From contig JAOUJU010000126.1 in the NCBI GenBank assembly GCA_029883045.1, forward strand, positions 1 through 5,707: a DNA stretch of 5,707 nt. Reading direction: 5' to 3'. Position numbers and translations under genes: made by a program. This DNA is from Rhodospirillaceae bacterium. GTDB lineage: Bacteria > Pseudomonadota > Alphaproteobacteria > Rhodospirillales > Magnetovibrionaceae. The notes below the pieces were generated by a model. The model did no database searches. It was not told where the DNA came from and was given only the letters and a program-made list of their open reading frames with translations. Shown in pieces: positions 4,354 through 5,707 of the stretch. The number at the start of each line of letters is the position of its first letter. The first letter of the stretch is position 1.

Positions 4354-4908
4354 ATGGGGGTTAATTTGATTAATTTAATGTTTTCCGTTCGAACCGTGGT
4401 TTTAACTGTAGCGATGGCAATATCCGCTAACGCCTTAGCCGCAGAAAAAGCCGCAATCGATTACAGCAAATATCCAATAAGCGTACAAGACGAGGCAACC
4501 AGATCCGAATGCGGTGATTGCCACATGGTTTTTCCACCCAACCGCCTAACCATGAATGGATGGAAAAAAATAATGTCCAATCTTGGCAATCATTTTGGCG
4601 AAGACGCCACAATTGATGCTGCCAAGGCAAAAAAAATTGAAACCTACTTGGTGGCGAACGCATTTGACGCCAAGGACAGCGTGCCAGCAAAAATGCGATT
4701 GGCGCAATGGAAAAAGAAGGGGATAGTTGACCCTATTCGCATAACCGAAACACCGGGTTGGCAGCGCCATCACAAAACAAAAAAATACAAATTGATGTCC
4801 GCAGATGTTGGTTATGAACGTGGGTCTAACTGCATCAAGTGTCACAAGGATGCCGAACGGGGAATGTACGAAGAATTTCCCGGAATGTACGGTGGCGGTG
4901 GAGACTGA
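4354..4908 (+). CDS. Periplasmic diheme cytochrome c, DHC family
   Basis: This is a 184-residue exported protein with two covalent heme sites: CGDCH (Cys53, Cys56, His57) and CIKCH (Cys160, Cys163, His164). The surroundings match the DHC family: ECGDCHMVFPPNRLTMNGWK (52-71), NHFGEDATID (79-88), TYLVANA (97-103), ITETPGWQRHH (130-140) and NCIKCHKDAERGMYEE (159-174). His80 and His139 or His140 are candidate second axial ligands. The signal peptide ends near ALAA (27-30). The ATG at 4354 lacks a strong ribosome site; ATG 4378 would also leave a usable signal but is no better supported. DHC proteins are known as partners of SHP (DUF1924) and a cytochrome b in some proteobacteria, but none of those lie here. 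The tail MYGGGGD is glycine-rich. The gene is monocistronic, with a terminator 19 bases after the stop. Confidence 0.92.
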   Translation: MGVNLINLMFSVRTVVLTVAMAISANALAAEKAAIDYSKYPISVQDEATRSECGDCHMVFPPNRLTMNGWKKIMSNLGNHFGEDATIDAAKAKKIETYLVANAFDAKDSVPAKMRLAQWKKKGIVDPIRITETPGWQRHHKTKKYKLMSADVGYERGSNCIKCHKDAERGMYEEFPGMYGGGGD

Positions 4909-4926
4909 TATTTTTTAAAAGATCTT

Positions 4927-4958
4927 AAAAAACCCCAGGATAATTCTTGGGGTTTTTT
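4927..4958. terminator. Bidirectional intrinsic terminator between the diheme cytochrome and tRNA-Pro
   Basis: A 14-bp stem (4927-4940 with 4945-4958, one G-U pair) closes a TAAT loop. The GC core CCCCA/TGGGG is flanked by A6 on the left and T6 on the right, so it works in both directions. It ends the plus-strand cytochrome transcript and also the convergent minus-strand ispB-tRNA transcript. Confidence 0.92.
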
Positions 4959-4973
4959 ATTGGGGTTTTAAAC

Positions 4974-5050
4974 TGGTCGGAGTGAGAGGATTTGAACCTC
5001 CGGCCCCTGCCTCCCGAAGACAGTGCTCTACCAGGCTGAGCTACACTCCG
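4974..5050 (-). tRNA. tRNA-Pro (anticodon CGG)
   Basis: Read on the minus strand, the cloverleaf is complete. The acceptor stem CGGAGTG/CACTCCG has the C1-G72 pair typical of tRNA-Pro. The D stem is GCTC/GAGC, the anticodon stem CTGTC/GGCAG (one G-U) with loop TTCGGGA giving anticodon CGG followed by G37, and the T arm GGAGG-TTCAAAT-CCTCT. The discriminator A and the CCA end are encoded (4974-4977). It decodes CCG. It lies 41 bases downstream of the ispB-like gene on the same strand and is probably released from a shared transcript or driven from a promoter inside the end of that gene. Confidence 0.97.
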
Positions 5051-5091
5051 TTAATCAGGCAGTAGCTGGTTTAAGTCTGGTTTTAATATTA

Positions 5092-5707
5092 TCAATTAAC
5101 CCGTTCAATACAAAAATCAACCACATCTAAAAGTGCTTGTTTGATTTCGCTTTCGGGAAAAAGGCCAAGGGCGTCCTTGGCAATTGCGCTATAATGGCGC
5201 GCACGTTCAACTGCATCATCTAGTGCGCCGTGCTTTTCTAATAACCCTTGGGCGCGGGCAAGGTCGCCCGGTTCTTGGGTTAAATCTTCGATGGTGCGGC
5301 GCCAAAAATCACGTTCTTCGTCGTTACCGCGACGAAAGGCCAAAATAACCGGAAGGGTTACTTTTCCTTCGCGGAAATCATCGCCAATGGTTTTGCCCAA
5401 TGACGCTTCGGCGGCGTGGTAATCAAGCACATCATCAATTACCTGAAAGGCAACCCCTAGGTTTTGCCCATAGGCACGCAAGGCCTCGCGTTCGGGTTCC
5501 GGCCTGTCGCCCACTATGGCACCAAGCTCGCACGCGGCAGCAAATAATATGGCGGTCTTTGATTCAATAACGTCAAGATACGCGCTTTCGCTGGTTTCGG
5601 TATCATTGGCGGTCATCAGTTGCATGACCTCGCCCTCGGCTAGTATGGCCGATGCGGAAGAAAGTATTTTTAAAACTTCTAATGATCCGTCCTCGACCAT
5701 TAATTCA
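5092..5707 (-). CDS. ispB: Polyprenyl diphosphate synthase, IspB-like (C-terminal part, 5' end off the window)
   Basis: The frame is open through the right edge (…ELMVEDGSLEVL), so the methionine at 5700 is internal and the true start lies outside. About 204 codons are seen of an expected 320-340. The enzyme extends an allylic diphosphate with isopentenyl diphosphate units in trans to make the ubiquinone side chain; alphaproteobacteria usually make C50, but chain length cannot be read here. Visible motifs are SSASAILAEGEVMQL, ESKTAILFAAACELGA, and FQVIDDVLDY carrying the second aspartate-rich DDxxD motif, followed by GKTIGDDFREGKVTLPVI. The first DDxxD motif is outside the window. It ends with FCIERVN and a TGA. 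tRNA-Pro follows on the same strand. Geranylgeranyl-type synthases share the second motif, but the LGKTIGDDFREGKVTLP block favours IspB. Confidence 0.93.
   Translation of the reverse strand, partial: ELMVEDGSLEVLKILSSASAILAEGEVMQLMTANDTETSESAYLDVIESKTAILFAAACELGAIVGDRPEPEREALRAYGQNLGVAFQVIDDVLDYHAAEASLGKTIGDDFREGKVTLPVILAFRRGNDEERDFWRRTIEDLTQEPGDLARAQGLLEKHGALDDAVERARHYSAIAKDALGLFPESEIKQALLDVVDFCIERVN

Noticed and set aside
5698..5700. ATG at 5700 as the start of the polyprenyl synthase
   Set aside because: The frame continues to the window edge with family-typical residues (ELMVEDGS), so this methionine is internal and the gene is truncated by the window.

Overview
The window looks like chromosomal DNA of a free-living, respiring alphaproteobacterium. 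The evidence is an orphan TRAP substrate-binding protein, small cytochrome c2/c550-like proteins, a DHC-type diheme cytochrome, a long-chain polyprenyl diphosphate synthase and a perfect FNR/FixK-type box. The DNA is moderately AT-rich. A marine or aquatic Rhodospirillales-like host is a reasonable guess, but the sequence does not fix a genus.

Layout from left to right. Bases 1-80 hold the last residues of a plus-strand regulator with a Fis-type helix-turn-helix. It converges on a minus-strand pair, apt (adenine phosphoribosyltransferase) followed by an orphan histidine phosphotransfer (Hpt) protein. A bidirectional hairpin terminator at about 1119-1165 separates apt from two tandem paralogous monoheme cytochromes c (1249-1617 and 1833-2222, both minus strand). 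A strong terminator lies between the cytochromes, so each is probably its own transcription unit. The left one has a perfect TTGAT-N4-ATCAA box upstream, suggesting control by oxygen or by an FNR/FixK-family regulator. Next is a minus-strand TRAP solute receptor (2432-3631) with an N-terminal membrane segment and a flexible linker but no DctQ/DctM partner in the window.

Bases 3632-4353 are the least ordinary part. They encode a 48-residue, probably tail-anchored membrane protein (3879-4025, minus) with its own terminator. Its Shine-Dalgarno sequence lies inside one arm of an 11-bp inverted repeat whose other arm is about 80 nt upstream in the leader. A second, concentric inverted repeat (4142-4224) lies further upstream. 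Plus-strand transcription then reads a diheme DHC-family cytochrome (4354-4908), which ends at a 14-bp bidirectional terminator. Beyond that, on the minus strand, are tRNA-Pro(CGG) and the C-terminal two thirds of a polyprenyl diphosphate synthase (ispB-like), which runs off the right edge.

The functional theme is periplasmic electron transfer: three c-type cytochromes, plus a gene for the ubiquinone side chain. No complete new defence or mobile system is visible. The best candidates for undescribed biology are the structured leader with its small membrane protein, the membrane-tethered orphan TRAP receptor, and the differently regulated cytochrome pair.
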